Shown: positions 63,944 to 64,000 of the stretch, piece after piece | Layout of the letters: each line of letters opens with the position of its first letter | Numbering within the stretch: the stretch's first letter is position 1 | NCBI GenBank assembly: GCA_964506245.1 | Contig: CAZDKK010000011.1 | Span: 38,098 to 102,097, forward strand | Source: CAZDKK01 sp964506245 | Lineage (GTDB): Bacteria; Eisenbacteria; RBG-16-71-46; CAIMUX01; WJJG01 | Reading direction: 5' to 3' | Length of the DNA: 64,000 nucleotides | Translations under genes and position numbers: made by a program | The notes under the pieces: model-generated | What the model was told of the DNA's origin: nothing | What the model saw: only the letters and a program-made list of their open reading frames with translations | Database searches by the model: none

Positions 63944-64000
63944 GCCCCCGCACCGACAGACATGGATACGCGAAAGGGACAGCCTCCTCCCGTGCCACCA

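Noticed and set aside
1..64000. CRISPR arrays, tRNA or rRNA genes
   Set aside because: No regularly spaced short repeats, no tRNA-like cloverleaf ends and no conserved rRNA blocks were noticed; a tRNAscan or Infernal run would be needed for certainty.

Overview
The window is high-GC bacterial DNA that looks like a Gram-negative lineage of the FCB / candidate-phylum kind (for example Eisenbacteria-like). This is inference: most genes encode signal-peptide-bearing extracellular proteins that end in a FlgD/Ig-like (type IX-sorting-like) C-terminal domain, with six-bladed beta-propeller, gingipain-like C25, YVTN-propeller and FG-GAP proteins among them. No rRNA, tRNA or CRISPR array was seen.

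Layout. 1-12.5 kb: remnants of small nucleotidyltransferase modules, an FGE-like protein running in frame into the signal peptide of an FG-GAP protein, several secreted proteins, a broken redoxin-like gene and an integrase remnant. 12.7-27.5 kb: a conserved stretch with a C25-like secreted protein, MurJ flippase, a lipoprotein, an atypical Rho, M1 aminopeptidase, a TPR protein, a six-bladed propeller and a 1218-residue gingipain-like C25 protease. 27.8-30 kb: two divergent DDE integrases. 30-46.6 kb: an expanded, repeat-rich family of Cys-rich right-handed parallel beta-helix proteins, mixed with duplicated gene fragments (acyl-CoA synthetase tail, sorting domain, terminator, promoter). 47-53.6 kb: radical SAM protein, exported proteins, M14 carboxypeptidase, SixA-like phosphatase. 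53.8-59.4 kb: a TetR-controlled operon with an AdoMet decarboxylase-like protein, GNAT/FemAB-like transferase, ATP-grasp enzyme, PLP fold-III decarboxylase and C39-like cysteine peptidase. 59.4-64 kb: a YVTN-propeller protein, another beta-helix gene, and a chimeric scrap at the edge.

Main discovery candidate: six beta-helix genes (30219-31196 -, 31320-34175 -, 37230-38741 +, 42643-45519 +, 45541-46581 +, 62321-63271 -) are each interrupted by a single in-frame TGA, and every one continues in the same frame as a normal protein. The TGAs fall in only two conserved contexts: Gly-Gly-x-Cys-Ile-TGA-Gly-Gly-Ser (three genes) and [Gly/Thr]-TGA-Pro-x-Cys-x-Gly-Gly (three genes), that is C-x-U and U-x-x-C redox-type motifs if TGA encodes selenocysteine. 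A hairpin follows each TGA with a GGUC or GGUUC apical loop about 18-24 nt downstream, which matches the geometry of the bacterial SECIS of E. coli fdhF. TGA is a normal stop elsewhere in the window, so wholesale recoding is unlikely. This may be an undescribed family of exported selenocysteine-containing beta-helix proteins; no Sec machinery (selA, selB, selC, selD) lies in the window.

A second pattern is that exported proteins end either in the FlgD-like domain or in a short T-W-G-x-I-K-x-[LM]-[FY] tail (four proteins), which may be an alternative sorting signal.
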